A stretch of DNA of 64,000 nt from Sipunculus nudus (Eukaryota; Annelida; Sipuncula; Golfingiida; Sipunculidae). The translations under genes and the position numbers were made by a program. Position 1 is the stretch's first letter. Each line of letters starts with the position of its first letter. This document shows, piece after piece, positions 35,335 through 47,896 of the stretch. The notes under the pieces are model-generated. The model was not told where the DNA came from. It saw nothing but the letters and a program-made list of their open reading frames with translations, and did no database searches. The stretch lies in contig CM049320.1 of assembly GCA_026874595.1 (NCBI GenBank), positions 6,699,464 to 6,763,463 of the forward strand, in the 5' to 3' direction.

Positions 35335-36573
35335 CAGAACTCTAAACAAATACTGATTCAAAAGCCTTGTGACCCACATTAAGGGAGAGCACAAGGGTCA
35401 CTGCAAGGAAATACTACCATCACAGTTTGGTAAAGCATTTTAATTACATGTACTTAAGTAAATGCATATCAATATCATTGTTATGTGAATATGAAACTGC
35501 GCGAGGTCTTGTTTCCAGTTTATTGAAAATTCCACTTGTATTAGGGGTAAGAGTGTGACGGTAAATTGATAATGAAAAATTTAGTTGCTTGGTGTTTCAA
35601 ACATATTATAGTCACTGTGTAAAAAAAATTAGTCATAGTGTTATATTCATAAAGTTGCTCTTAATTAAGAATAACGTATTCCTTAATAATGTTGAGTATG
35701 AATATATTATTATTCACATGAACAGTTTGTTATATTCCTAAAGTTACTATCATTAACAATAAGGTATAACTTAATTATTTTGAGTAAAATATTTTATTAT
35801 TCACAGGAACAGTAAATTCAATAGTGCTAACCAGGTGGTATATATGTTTTCGATACTGTTACATATTTAAAGGTTAACATGTCACTGCATTCCTTATATA
35901 TTATTGTAAAATAGTTCTTAAATAATCATACAAATTAAGAAAGTGGCCAGATATAGTCATTTTATTCATCAGAATTAGCACATAGGCCAGAGCTCTAGTT
36001 GCTAGTTAGGAGTGGTCCCTTCACATAGTTATGTAATGTCACTGAAGGTGTAAAGGTCCACAGGGGGCAAAGAGTAAGTAGTGTCGCGCACCGGGTAGGG
36101 ATTAGCTTGCACATCTTCATCTAGTAAATAAGGGGAGACACCTTGAAAATTATAGTTAAGTTGTATTAATGCATCAAGGAAATGTTTGTATTGCATGTGG
36201 GATTTCTGCAGCCTGTCATATTGACTTAATGAATTGTTGTTGCTAACTGTACAGCAAAGGCCTATGTATCCCATACCCTTATTTGTATTAATCCCTCAGT
36301 AATAAGATGCTGTCCATTAGATGGGTAACCCCTGATTGGTCAAAGGATAAATCTGTAGCTATAATGTTAAAATTAGTGATAGTAGCAGTCAGTTGTTTCT
36401 GGGTGGTGAAGCTGAGCGCACGCAACCTCTAACTGTAATATACAATAAATTTTAGTGTGTTTTACACTATTCGCCGTGTGAGACCTCTGTTTGAGTGCCA
36501 ACTGGTGTGTTTTGGAGAGTGCACGTGAGAGACCGCTTCTACTGGTCATGACTTCCCGCCCAGTAAGGCGCTT
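35335..36573 (+). repeat. Long direct repeat, left copy (probable LTR)
   Basis: Nearly identical to 41943-43242, both beginning CAGAACTCTAAAC and ending CAGTAAGGCGCTT. It lacks ~65 bp present in the right copy near 42155-42220. It contains AATAAA at about 36446, consistent with an LTR polyadenylation signal. Canonical TG...CA ends, primer site and target duplication are not clear. Confidence 0.8.
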
Positions 36574-36796
36574 TAGAACAAACTCTGAAATTTCTGGTAT
36601 GAGCATTTGGAAGAATCAATTTAATTTTTTTGATTGTCTGGAACAATAAGTAGATCATGTTTAATGATTCCTGGTCATTTTAATACCTTTTCCCCTTCAT
36701 AACTATCTGTTGAATGTCCATTATTCAAATTGCATGTGTCCTTTGATAATAATCAGGTCTTCATATATCTTAAAGACAGCTTAATGCATATATATA

Positions 36797-36798
36797 TG

Positions 36799-36853
<55 letters not shown>
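36797..36853. repeat. TA microsatellite
   Basis: Uninterrupted TA dinucleotides. Confidence 0.9.
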
Positions 36854-36858
<5 letters not shown>

Positions 36859-37183
36859 AAGTCGGTTAACTGACGCTGGGATACGAACCCACGATCTTCC
36901 GATTTCCGGTGGGTGTATTTGCACACTTTTATAGGAAACTGCAAAGTGACGTCACTACAGTGACGTCATAGTTACACCCACTGCATGTGTCGGCACCGCG
37001 ACTTTGCATGCAGCAGGGAGAACTAATGGCCTAATATGGTGTGCTGCATATATTATATATAGAGATGTATCGATAGCCGTGATGCTTCTTTGTTTATAGA
37101 TGTAAATGGTGTACACAGAAAAGTCGGTTCCCACCGTCAGTGAGCAGACTTTTCTGTTTATACCTTTTACATCTGTAAACAAT
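36854..37183 (-). repeat. tRNA-like SINE fragment plus imperfect hairpin
   Basis: On the minus strand, GGGTTCGTATCCC (about 36885) is a B-box match. CAGAAAAGTCGGTT occurs at 36855 and 37115. 37090-37125 and 37147-37182 are inverted repeats with about five mismatches in 36. This is probably a composite of small non-autonomous elements. Confidence 0.45.
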
Positions 37184-38090
37184 GAACCAGCATGGCTATT
37201 CATACGTATATATATATATATATATATACATTTTTATTCATATGTTTACATTTTTCACTTAACGTCTCAAAATATCTTGGGTAAATATTTTCATGATTTT
37301 AGTACAATAATAAAGTCAAATGTAAACTATGACACTAATAAACTGTGACGTTCATTATATACACCACAATGCACTGAGACAATGTCTGAAATGAGTTTTC
37401 CTTAATGATAATATTCATCTAACTCTGATGTGAGCTTGGGCCTTTTTGAGGTGTGTCATTCTTCCTTAAACAATCCCTAGTCATTTCCTATTTAATTTAA
37501 AAGTGGTGTAATTAGTGTGGTCAGTAAGTGCATTGATATTGTCTGAGGATGAGGAGCTTGGCGAGCTTAACCATTTACTTTTTAGCGGAAGCTGGTTCGA
37601 TTCAACGTGCTTACTGAATCATAAATTCTCTGCTAATCATACGCACGTTATACATGTTATTAATTCAATTTTTGCCAAGAATGTTATATTGCGTCGACTT
37701 TCCTGTTTGCTATATGTGTGTGTATCCATACAATGCAACAAGCATCCTAGTTAACATATTTGAAGATCTAGCGAAGATTTTATCAATATACTTATACGAT
37801 AGTGCAAAAGCCAAATATCTCAATGCACATAACATTGATAACAAAGCTTCCCTTTACAGAGTTACCGATCGTGACGCATTTTATGGTACTACCCAATAAA
37901 GGCTCAGTGCGCTGAAATGGTTTGCGATAGGATATAATTATTAAGGATATTATTAATAGAAGGCAGTTATATTTTTTAATAAGATCTCTTGTTGCACTTA
38001 TATATATATATATATATATTTAATTATTCTATTGCTTTCCTGCAATGAACAACTGCTAGATTGCTTTACGGTATGGCAACAGAACTTTAC

Positions 38091-38258
38091 AGTTATATAA
38101 ATATAGAGGAATCAAATTTTGTCAGACATTCATATTACTTATTGTTGCACTGATCAGGTAAGACTGTCTGATTGAAATGGCATAAAGAGCATGTAGCACG
38201 AAACTACGTAGTAGTAAAAATGTCCGACAAAATTTGATTACTCTTTATTAATATAACT
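38091..38258. mobile_element. MITE-like element with 40-bp terminal inverted repeats
   Basis: Ends 38091-38130 and 38219-38258 are inverted repeats with about four mismatches in 40, beginning AGTTATAT and containing ATCAAATTTTGTC. It spans 168 bp with no coding. A target-site duplication is not obvious. Confidence 0.65.
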
Positions 38259-39900
38259 ATATTCATTTGTCTGACATAGCAGTTTGCAGCGATTCCTTTC
38301 AAACTTATAGAGTAAGCCTACGATCCGTCCGTTTGTCTTGAGTTTTGTAAAAGGCCAAGGTCATAAAATCACTTCAATTTCGCACTTTTATATCCAAGTA
38401 GACTATTGATCATTATATTCATCTCCCTTTTTTGAATTATTCTAAGCAATTATTGCCACAACCTCCACGTTTCCCCTTCAAACAAGCGTTCGACGTCTGG
38501 TCGTCAGGTCTGAAAGTGTCAGTGATCCAGACCAATGTGATAACTGCCTTTGCATTTTGACAACTAACCTGCTTCACACTGGCTTGAACAAATGAAAATG
38601 CTTATCTCACGCATGTTATTCACAACACATTAATATTTATTTCATGCAAAAACTTAATGTATACAGCTAGATTTAAACTTAGTATCTCCAAAATTGTGTA
38701 AAAATCTGCGTGATCTCTGTAGTGCACGCACTATAATATAACATGTTTTATTTTTGAAGATGTTTTGTTAAAATTCTTTAAATTTTTGAAAGCCGGGTCC
38801 GTTACAGAGTAAAAGCTTTATATATAAGCATATAATCTTCAGTATAATCCTGGATCATGACACTATCACTTTTCGGAATATTCCATTTTTATATTTTAAG
38901 AGTATTCAAGTTACCTTGTAACTCGCATTTAAATGGCTTCCATTTAGAACCACTGGACAATAAGTTTGTCCTAAAGGTAGTTTGGTCTATGGTCAATATT
39001 TCACAAATACCTTATCAACCATATACAAATAGGAGTAGTGTTAAATGCTGTTATCTGTATAAACACCAGTGGAGCTTGAGCTGACCAGTAATTACCCAGG
39101 TTATTTTTTTTTTTAATATAATTCAACTACTTTGCTAGAACTGCTGACTCTCAAATGGTGCACAAAATTGTATTGAAGTCGATAAAAAGTGTGTTATCAG
39201 AATAAACTCTAAAGTGCATAATTATCAGTGAATGCAAATATATGCACGTGTAAAATAAATCAAGGACACCTACATCCAATCTTACTGCATCATCTTTTCC
39301 CGCTGTTTCTCTGTATGTATATCCACCACATACACGAGCAGACTTCAATAAACGCCAGAGGTAGCACACATCTAAAGCCGTCTATTTTGTCTACTCCAAG
39401 GAAGTTCAATATTCACTTCTAACCTCAAAAAAGGAACCTGTTATAAACAGAAAGGGGAGTCTGTAACGAAAGTTCTATGTAAAGTCCAAATTTTCTTTCT
39501 TTCTCGTACGCGGCTGACATCTATAACGTAGATAACTGGAAATTGAGCTATTTTATATAGCAAATTCCCCCCAAAAATGGGCCTAAAAAGTTCAGTTTTT
39601 ATATTTGTGTAGACACATTTATCATACATTCATAGTAAAATAATGACGTTTTTATCCAAAATTTAATATTAAGTAAATTTTCATTCAGCAATATATTTTT
39701 TTCTTCAATCTATTATGCATATATTCAATTGTGGCACCGGAAGTGAAAAATTAGGGAAAGGGATTTTCAAATATAACTAATACAGAAAGAGTAAAATATA
39801 AAATGCATAAATCTATAATGTGTCTGGATTTAAAAACACAGAATAAACCAGATGAAATATAGCTTGAAGTCACATTTCAAATATAGATCACACTCACCAA
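38259..39900. other. No gene seen inside the gypsy interior
   Basis: Short open frames only, none with recognisable motifs. Confidence 0.45.
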
Positions 39901-41942
39901 GCTACTCAACGTTGTAAAAAGTCATGCTGAAGAGTCTTGGGTAAGTTACAATAATCTTAAATCTTGGTTTTTTGGGGCTACATTGAAACTGTTTATGCAC
40001 ATAAAACAACGCTTATATCATGATTATGTGATGACGTGTGAAACACATTATCCGGACATGGATGATGTAGATCGACTCAAGATATCGTTCTTGACAAGAG
40101 TGATTCCGTGCACCCCTATTTCCGGCAGTATTAGACAGAAAAAAATGGGGTATATCCAGCAGTATGGAAATATCTTTTTATATTAGGACGGAGATCAACT
40201 TGGTTTAACTAAAACCATCCATTATTAAATAATCATGGAAGATCGAACGCCTATGTATCAGCTATAAAAGAATGTACCTTCACAGCTCTGGAATGAATAG
40301 GTGCTTTTTCAAAAATGCATCATTACTGAGCTCATATTTTGTGTCACCAAAAGTCTTTGTAGAAATAACAAGACTAACGGATGCCCACTCACGGAAAGCA
40401 CATTCTGCTGTGAATAGAGTAAGTGGATTTGATGTCTTAAGTCAATACGCAACAGGTACTTCATTATCTATATTACAACAAAACAGCGTTTGGTAGGAAA
40501 TAGGTGTAAGCATGTATAGGGATAAACTTGTCAAATGTTTGCCACAAACTCAAAACACTTTCATCTGAATGACTTGCTAAACGTCAAAGAAGTTCAAGTT
40601 ATAGGGAGATGTACTCAACTAAAACAACACAGTACCGTAAAGCCAGCTAAAATGCTAGAGTCCTATTAATGACAAAATTGCGTTCACCATCATGTTGGAA
40701 AGTACCCTCATTTTGGCATTTGCAAAGAGGTACTATGAATATCAGCTCATGACAAGACAAACAAGGTCACCAATTCGTTGATAGAGCCCTCGTTCTGATG
40801 AGGACCTACTGCTACTGGCCAGGTATGGACAAGGTAATCAGAACCTATAAAGCCCAGTGTGAATCAGATTTAATTCGTGTAGAGGGCAAAGTAAAGACCT
40901 TATTCAGTACTATTGAGCCAACTTCTCCACTGAAAGTGTTTGAAATAGACTTTTCTCTTTTAAAAAAAAAAGGCTACAAAGGGTATGAAAAATGTATTTG
41001 TCATGATCACACATTCCATAATTGGATAGTTGCTGTACCTACGAGAGATAAACCTCCTAAAACAGTTTGAAGAATCTTAGTACAAAATAGTTCTTTACTT
41101 TTGCTACACCTACAGGTCTACACTATACCCAAGGCAGATACTTTTATAAAGTCAAATAATAAAACAACGTTGTCCCCTTTATAGTCCAATGAAAATAAAA
41201 CAAAAGCATATCCCCTCAGTCGAACAGATATTGTGGAAGGTTTATAACAATGATCCGCTAAGAACGTTACCTATACAAACAAACCGATGTTGGCCTGAAT
41301 ACCTCACAGAGATGGCCTATGCTTATAATAATACACCCAGCACAAGCACAGGTATTTCGCCGTTCTACTTCCTGTATTGAAGAGACAAAAAACTTCCATT
41401 GCCAGCCTTCTTGCTCTAGGTAAGGATTCTCCATCAAACAGTTTACCATAGCGGGTAGCTAGTCACCAGAGGAGGTTATAATATGTGAACCAGATGTTAA
41501 GGAAACATCTTGCTCAAGATGTAGAAAAACTAAACCTTTATGGAGACAAATCAGCCGATTATTTTAATTCTATTTTGGACAGAGTGTGTATTAAAGAGAA
41601 AAAGGTTTCCAGGGACACGATAAAAATTCAAAACGCTAAATTGTGAAGTGAAGTTTATAAAATGGTTGATACAATGGTTGAAAGAGATGTTAGTCAGACC
41701 AGTTTGGAACTTTTAAAACGGTCAACGTATGGGAACTGAAAGTATCTCCTATTAACTCCTCAACAAAACCAAAACGACTTATAATCTCAACCAAACCAGA
41801 ACAACGAACGACACCTAGAAAACATAGAGCTCCATCTACCAGCTCAAGTCAGAGTCAATAACTATGTACCTATCATTCAGCACTAATCGAGATAGTTCTT
41901 TCTCTAATGACCCCGGTCACTCTAACACAAATACTCCTAATT

Positions 41943-43242
41943 CAGAACTCTAAACAAATACTGATTCAAAAGCCTTGTGAACCACATTAAGGGAGAGCAC
42001 AAGGGTCACTGAAAGGAAATACTACCATCACAGTTTGGTAAAGCATTTTAATTACATGTACTTTAGCAAATGCATATCAATATCATTGTTATGTGAATAT
42101 GAAACTGCGCGAGGTCTTGTTTCCAGTTAATTGAAAATTCCACTTGTATTAGGGGTACCCAATACATATGTTATATTCGTTTTATTACTCAGGGAATGGT
42201 TAGTAATGGTTAACGTGGATAAGAGTGTGACGGTAAATTGATAATTTAGTTGCTTGGTGTTTCAAACATATTATATTCACTGTGTAAAAAAAATTGGTCA
42301 TAGTGTTATATTCATAAAGTTGCTCGTAATTAACAATAAGGTATTCCTTAATAATATTGAGTATGAATATATTATTATTCACATGAACAGTTTGTTATAT
42401 TCATAAAGTTACTATCATTAACAATAAGGTATCACATAATTATTTTGAGTAAAATATTTTATTATTCACAGAAACAGTAAATTCAATAGTGCTAACCAGG
42501 TGGTATATATATTTCTGATACTGTTACATATTTGAAGGTTAACATGTCACTGCATTCCTTATATATTATTGTAATATAGTTCTTAAATAATCATACAAAT
42601 TAAGAATAGGTGTGGCCAGATATAGTCATTTTATTCATCAGAATTAGCACATAGGCCAGAGCTCTAGTTGCTAGTTAGGAGTGGCCCCTTCACATAGTTA
42701 TGTAATGTCACTGAAGGTGTAAAGGTCCACAGGGGGCAAAGAGTCAGTAGTGTCGCGCACCGGCTAGGGAATAGCTTGCACATCTTCATCTAGTAAGTAA
42801 GGAGAGACACCTTAAAGATTATAGTTAAGTTGTATTAATGCATCAAGGGTATGTTTGTATTGCATGTGGGATTTCTGCAGCCTGTCATATTGACTTAATG
42901 AATTGTTGTTGTGAACTGTACAGCAATGGCCTATGTATCCCATACCCTTATTTGTATTAATCCCTCAGTAATAAGATGCTGTCCATAAGATGGGTAACCC
43001 CTGATTGGTCAAAAGATAAATCTGTAGCTATAATGTTAAAATTAGTGATAGTAGCAGTCAGTTGTTTCTGGGTGGTGAAGCTGAGCGCACGCAACCTCCA
43101 ACTGTAATATACAATAGATTTTAGTGTGTTTTACACTATTCGCCGTGTGAGACCTCTGTTTGAGTGCCAACTGGTGTGTTTTGGAGAGTGCACGTGAGAG
43201 ACCGCTTCAACTGGTCATGACTTCCCGCCCAGTAAGGCGCTT
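41943..43242 (+). repeat. Long direct repeat, right copy (probable LTR)
   Basis: Partner of 35335-36573, longer by one ~65-bp block around 42155-42220. It directly follows the integrase-side coding remnant, as expected for a 3' LTR. Confidence 0.8.
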
Positions 43243-44149
43243 AAGATGAAAGGCGACCAAAGAAGTAAATCATTAACCTGTATGCCTAGCTAATGTGGTC
43301 AGCTATAGCTCATCACATTGAACCATGCTACATGTAATCCTTTCATTCAGATAGTATGTGTCATTTACAGAGCGGGCTTCGTATTTTTTGTGACTATTGG
43401 TCAAAGGACAAGGATATTGAAACCTTTAAATCGTCATTTCCTAATAACTGTTTTTTTAAAAAAAGGCAACAACCACCTCAACCTCTTTATTTGCCTTTAC
43501 GTTGTTATTTTATGAGTTGATCAAGTTTTCTTGTTCTTTTGCCAATATGTCAGTTCTTGTGTTTAGCTGTTGTTGTCATTTTTCTTCTTTTGCGTTGGTG
43601 ATTTCCTGGCATTTATTCAGATAGTATATGTCATTTTTATTGTTGATTATCACGCCAGTTCTCATGATAGTTCAAAGTCTACTTGCACCGGGCGTTTAAC
43701 AATTCCATGACTGTTACTTATAGGTCATTAAACGTAACCCCGGCCACCTGACCCTGGGCAGTGTAGCGGAAACGCCGGGCAAACGAATCGTCCAACCGTC
43801 ACGCTGCCGATGAACACCCACAAGGCCATATGCAGTGTTCTTGCTGTGTTCCATTTTCAGGTGAGATATTCAGTGTGTCTTTATTTTTATTCCATATTTC
43901 CCTACGTAATTTCAGTGATAGTCTTTTTTCTCCTCATTCTTCTTGTATTTTGTTATATTCATAACAAAGTGTATCATATATGTACAGAGGGATATAACTT
44001 GTATATAATCCCTTTTGATGATACGAATTGGAACTTCATCACCATGACATTCCATTCTTGGTAAAAGGTATTTACTGTTATTTTGTTTTTTTTAGTCCAT
44101 ATTTTATATAGACTGGTCATCTATCAGTACACGTAATTGAGATCTACGT

Positions 44150-44210
<61 letters not shown>

Positions 44211-44437
44211 GAAAAAAATGGGAAAGAAATTTATATATAAATATAGATAGCCACTTTCCGACATTAAAAGTGTTATGGCTGGATAAAGTTAAAAATATTT
44301 GTAAATATTCTTTAAATCATTCAATCGCTATATTAAACGGCGTGGGACATATAAAGACGATCAGTACTGGTAAACTTTGAGCAGGCACCCTGTGATGCCC
44401 TGTATCTCTTGCAGTTCCTGACCAGAGTCTGTTCAAC
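43243..44437. other. Upstream of copy C exon 1; TA microsatellite
   Basis: TA repeats at about 44150-44208. CTGTATCTCTTGCAG at 44400-44414 is a good acceptor for a 5' leader exon of copy C. No other gene is seen. Confidence 0.5.
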
Positions 44438-44569
44438 ATGGCGGCGTTCAGCGGACAGGAGTGTATTTGTCTGTTAGATATCAGCACTGTACAGGGCTGT
44501 ACTGATGCTGACGATATTTTATACAGGGCTGCCAAGGTGGTACAACCTCACAGCTCCTACGTGTTCAAG
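44438..44569 (+). CDS. Copy C exon 1 (start exon)
   Basis: Reads MAAFSGQEC at the start and SSYVFK at the end, matching MAAFRGQEC and SSYVFK of copy B exon 1 at the same length. The start is chosen because both copies begin with the same MAAF and because the codons upstream do not match. Confidence 0.78.
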
Positions 44570-46968
44570 GTAAGCGACTCTCTCCTCTCTACAAAGAATA
44601 TTGCAGGGTCGAAATGGGTCCTGCAAAATAGTTTCCCCGTTAGTACACTTTTTAAGAAAAGGTTCCTTCAAGAACCCGCATTATTTCATCTTGGCCATGG
44701 TCCCTTTTGAAACACTCTTCACTGTGTAAAGGATGCATTTCCATTTGACGATATTTTATACAGGGCTGCCAAGGTGGTACAACCTCACAGCTCCTTCGTG
44801 TTCAAGGTAAGCGACTCGATCTATAAAAGAATTTTGCATGGTCAAAATTGGTCCCGCAAAATAGTTTCCCCGTTAGTACACTCTTTAAGGAAAGGTTCCT
44901 TCAAGAACCCACATTATTTCATCTTGGCCATGGTCCCTTTTGAAACACTTCACTGTGTAAAGGTTGTATTTCCATTTGGCACTCTGATGTTCGTGTCCAA
45001 AAATAAGGTTTCAGAACGGACTTGATCTCCCAAGATATTAAAAAAGGGTATAATATTTCATGAGGGCACACAATTATGCATATGTTTATTTTTGTGAAGC
45101 ATTGCTCCGCCTTCTGTGGCTCAGGGGTAGAGCACAGAACTCAAAGCCGGGACCTCGTGAGTTCGAAACTCAGCAGAGGCGGTCAGATTTTTCACGGTCG
45201 GCCCCCAAGGTTGGCGCTATGCAGGCTAAATGGAGATACATGTTTCGGTCATGTTTCACTCACAAACTGGAGCGCTTTTCCTGGGTTATGACTAAGAAAT
45301 GAGAATGACAGACACCCAACACACGCAGGAGTGGAATAACTGGCCGAGGTAAGCAAGGATAAAAGAGGCCAATCACGGTCACGTGGTTCGATACCGGAAT
45401 GGAACACTGCAGATTTACAAGGTTAAGACTGACCTGCGCATTACGATGAATAGGAGCGCCTCAATGCGCTTCTTTTACACATTCACAGATATATAAAATT
45501 AAATCTCGAGAAAAATAATATCCTTGCCACTGAATATTCAAGGCGGATGAATCTTGTGAACCCGATGGAGAAGTACTATAAGTTCTGAGAGGGTAAATAA
45601 TTGTCACTCGATTCTAACATCGTGTTCCCCGTAATATTATGAAATCAGGCAAACATTAAAATAACTGTATTGGTTCTATTTCTGGTCAATTTCAAAATGA
45701 TTAGAATCGATCTAGAAAATGTGGTTCATTTTTTTTTCTTATTATTATGTATTTGTTCTTATACTGGTCTCTAATCTTTTTACTCTAATGTTTTAGTTGA
45801 GTCGCGGGAGGTGCCCAATAACATTTCGGACACTTGTTATACTATACCAGTCTAATATCAGACAGAGCCTTCACGAAACCTTGCCATTTGACAACTTCAC
45901 CTAATGTTTTCCTATTACAACAAGGATTAGATGGCCATCTGTATTTTAAGTATTGGGAGGACCTTTGAACTGCCCATTCACCTACCCTTTATAAAGAAAG
46001 TACGTGATTTCTGGCTTACTCTCTGTATATATTAATTGGATTAGAGTAACATCTGTTGAGAAAAAAACAAAAACAAAAAAAAAAAACCGTGTAACGCCTC
46101 TGTTAAGGACCGATGATTGTGATTACCAACAACCTGTTTGTAAATACAGCAACGTTGACAAAAAAAAACCCAGAAGTTAGTAGATAAAATATTTTTGGAG
46201 GTTGAACGGTTACTTGTTGCAAAACACCATTTGAAAACCTCTTGCTTCTCAGACTAGCTGCCAAATTTCCTTGCTGAATTGCGTTTTGATTATTTGTTGG
46301 GCCCCACAAAGTATGAACATGTTTATTTAAAAACATAGCGAACAGCCTTGTGCGGTGATTTCGGCATTTTCGGGCTATTTTCAAAAAAAAGGTCCAAGGG
46401 AATATCTTTAGTTTATTAACGACAGATATCGGAATGGTCCCCTTTAAAGTAGATGCAATGTGTGCTAAGCCTTATGGCTCTCCATTTGCTTCGTGTAAGC
46501 TACACTTCGTGTAGAAACTAAATACTCGAGCAACGGTTCACTGCGTTTGAATTCATGCAATATGTCTAGACCTTATGACCTCCATCGAACCGTAAAATAA
46601 TATATAACAATTATATGATAGAATGAGAAATCTATCATCAAAGCTGGGTAGCGCCATCTAACGTCTGAATAAGGTACTTCGCGCACTGCAGTGAGAGGTA
46701 CGCCATATCTACCACGATTTCTAGGAATGAACTGCTGCACGGACGGCTTTGTTCAATATGAATATATATGTATTTATATGTATTCATAAATATATATAAA
46801 TAAAAATATATAGAGTGAAACTTCTATAAACTCAGCACACTTTGACTTGGCCAACCTGTCCACTTTACAGAGTGGACTATATGGGAGAAATATACAGGAG
46901 AAAAAAAGGGACGGTCAGAAACTGCCCCCTGTAAACAGGTGCCCTCTTGATGAAGGTGCCACTATAAT

Positions 46969-47006
<38 letters not shown>

Positions 47007-47308
47007 TTATTTCGGTGTATTTCACGTACGCGTCGACGCAAGACAGGAACAGTGGTGTATTTATAGGTACGCGGCGACGCAAGCTTTAATAGAAACAACC
47101 CTTTTCCGACCTTGCGTCCATGCCAATGGTTTATCATGAAACAAACCAAAGAAAGTCATTATCAATCAAACGAAATTATCTCAAAACCGATAAAAGAGAC
47201 TGAAGTTATTTATAAGAATTATGAAACTGGATCTAAGGGCACTGGTTTTGGCCATATTTTTAACAATATCTAAACTGTAGGTTGTGGGGGAGTACCGAAT
47301 TGTGGCAG
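44438..47308 (+). CDS. Copy C of the same family; exons 1 and 2 only
   Basis: Exon 1 (44438-44569, 132 nt) starts ATGGCGGCG and ends TTCAAG before GTAAGC. Exon 2 (47281-47308, 28 nt) reads VVGEYRIVA between AG and GTAAGG. Both match copy B in length and phase. A polypyrimidine tract and AG at about 44401-44414 suggest a spliced 5' leader. Nothing resembling exons 3-5 follows on the plus strand before copy B begins on the other strand at 50948. As laid out, this is therefore a head without a body. Exon 2 lies in the right arm of the inverted repeat whose left arm carries copy A exon 2. Joined by flipping the intervening ~40 kb, this exon 1 would complete copy A. Exons 3-5 beyond the window, with copy B nested in the intron, is the alternative. 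Confidence 0.72.
44510..44978 (+). repeat. Tandem duplication of the exon 1 3' half and intron start
   Basis: About 237 bp (44510-44746) is repeated head to tail at 44747-44978 with roughly 90% identity by eye. The second unit again carries the 3' half of exon 1 (44747-44806, ending SSFVFK) and a second GTAAGC donor. Both halves keep an open frame across the exon part. Confidence 0.85.
45108..45480 (+). mobile_element. tRNA-derived SINE, copy 2
   Basis: TGGCTCAGGGGTAGAGCACAG is a good A box and GTGAGTTCGAAACTC a near-perfect B box. It is followed by the shared CACGGTCGGCCCCCA and GCAGGCTAAATGG. The tail has CCGGAATGGAACACTGCAGAT. This copy best preserves the promoter and lies in copy C intron 1. 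Confidence 0.8.
45481..46969. other. Copy C intron sequence, nothing recognised
   Basis: AT-rich with A-runs. 46800-46970 is moderately GC-richer. No coding motifs are visible. Confidence 0.45.
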
Positions 47309-47896
47309 GTAAGGACAAAGAATTTTCTAACCTATCCATACATAAAAAGATATTTAGAGATTGACCATACGGGCAAATGCAAATATCAACCAAACTAGCG
47401 ACATCTGTCATTTTCAACAGTCCATATAAATTACATTTCATGATGTATATTAATGTATCATTTTATCTTATATTTTCATTATCATGCATCTGAAACCTAA
47501 ATTTTATCGCTGTCAGAGACAGTTAAATCATATACTGTTTGTGGTTATGGTTGTGTTTATTCCTCTTTTTGTAAGGACAATTTTAATGGACTTCCTTCAG
47601 CTTATTTTCACGGTAGCTCGTTAGTGCCACAAGAACAAATCCGAGTAGTGGGCACGACTTATGAACTCGTGCGCACGAAGCAATAAATTCTCGCCAACGA
47701 GATAACTATGTCGTGCGCACGAGTTATTACGTACCATTTGAAAAAAATATTGATTCCTGAGCTCGACCTTATAACTCATGCGCATGAGATAATTATGCTG
47801 TGCACACGAGATATTAAATCGTGCGCATGACGTAATATTTTTTTTCCTTGTGGCACTTACCGCCTACCGTATATTTTCATTCTTGCTTTTACCTGT
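46970..47896 (-). repeat. Right arm of ~0.9 kb inverted repeat
   Basis: Reverse-complement partner of 5565-6480, beginning in a TA microsatellite and ending near 47896. It carries copy C exon 2 and the same palindromic GTGCGCAC motifs. The divergence suggests an old duplication rather than an assembly duplicate of one locus. Confidence 0.85.
47281..47308 (+). CDS. Copy C exon 2 (28-nt microexon)
   Basis: Flanked by CTGTAG and GTAAGG. It differs from copy A exon 2 by Asn to Tyr in VVGEN/YR. It may be a leftover of the inverted duplication rather than a used exon. Confidence 0.6.

Larger units (their letters stand above)
36574..41942 (+). mobile_element. Interior of probable Ty3/gypsy element, integrase recognisable
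   Basis: 40798-41068 reads RTYCYWPGMDKVIRTYKAQC (integrase zinc-binding end, second Cys pair partly lost), then KVFEIDFSLLKKKGYKGYE..CICHDHTFHNWIVAVPTRD (start of the catalytic core, first Asp in EIDFS and second in HDHTF). 41189-41378 reads NNDPLRTLPIQ...WPEYLTEMAYAYNNTPSTSTGISPFYFLY, the C-terminal side of the core. The left part (36600-39900) has no readable gag or RT and holds later insertions: TA repeats, SINE-like sequence and a MITE. Confidence 0.65.

Noticed and set aside
45108..45185. A functional tRNA gene
   Set aside because: A and B boxes are good but acceptor and anticodon stems do not close, and the sequence continues into a SINE body shared with two other copies.
47181..47441. 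86-codon minus-strand open frame matching one at 6036-6224 (+)
   Set aside because: Antisense of the microexon region; the similarity is explained by the inverted repeat, not by a conserved protein on that strand.
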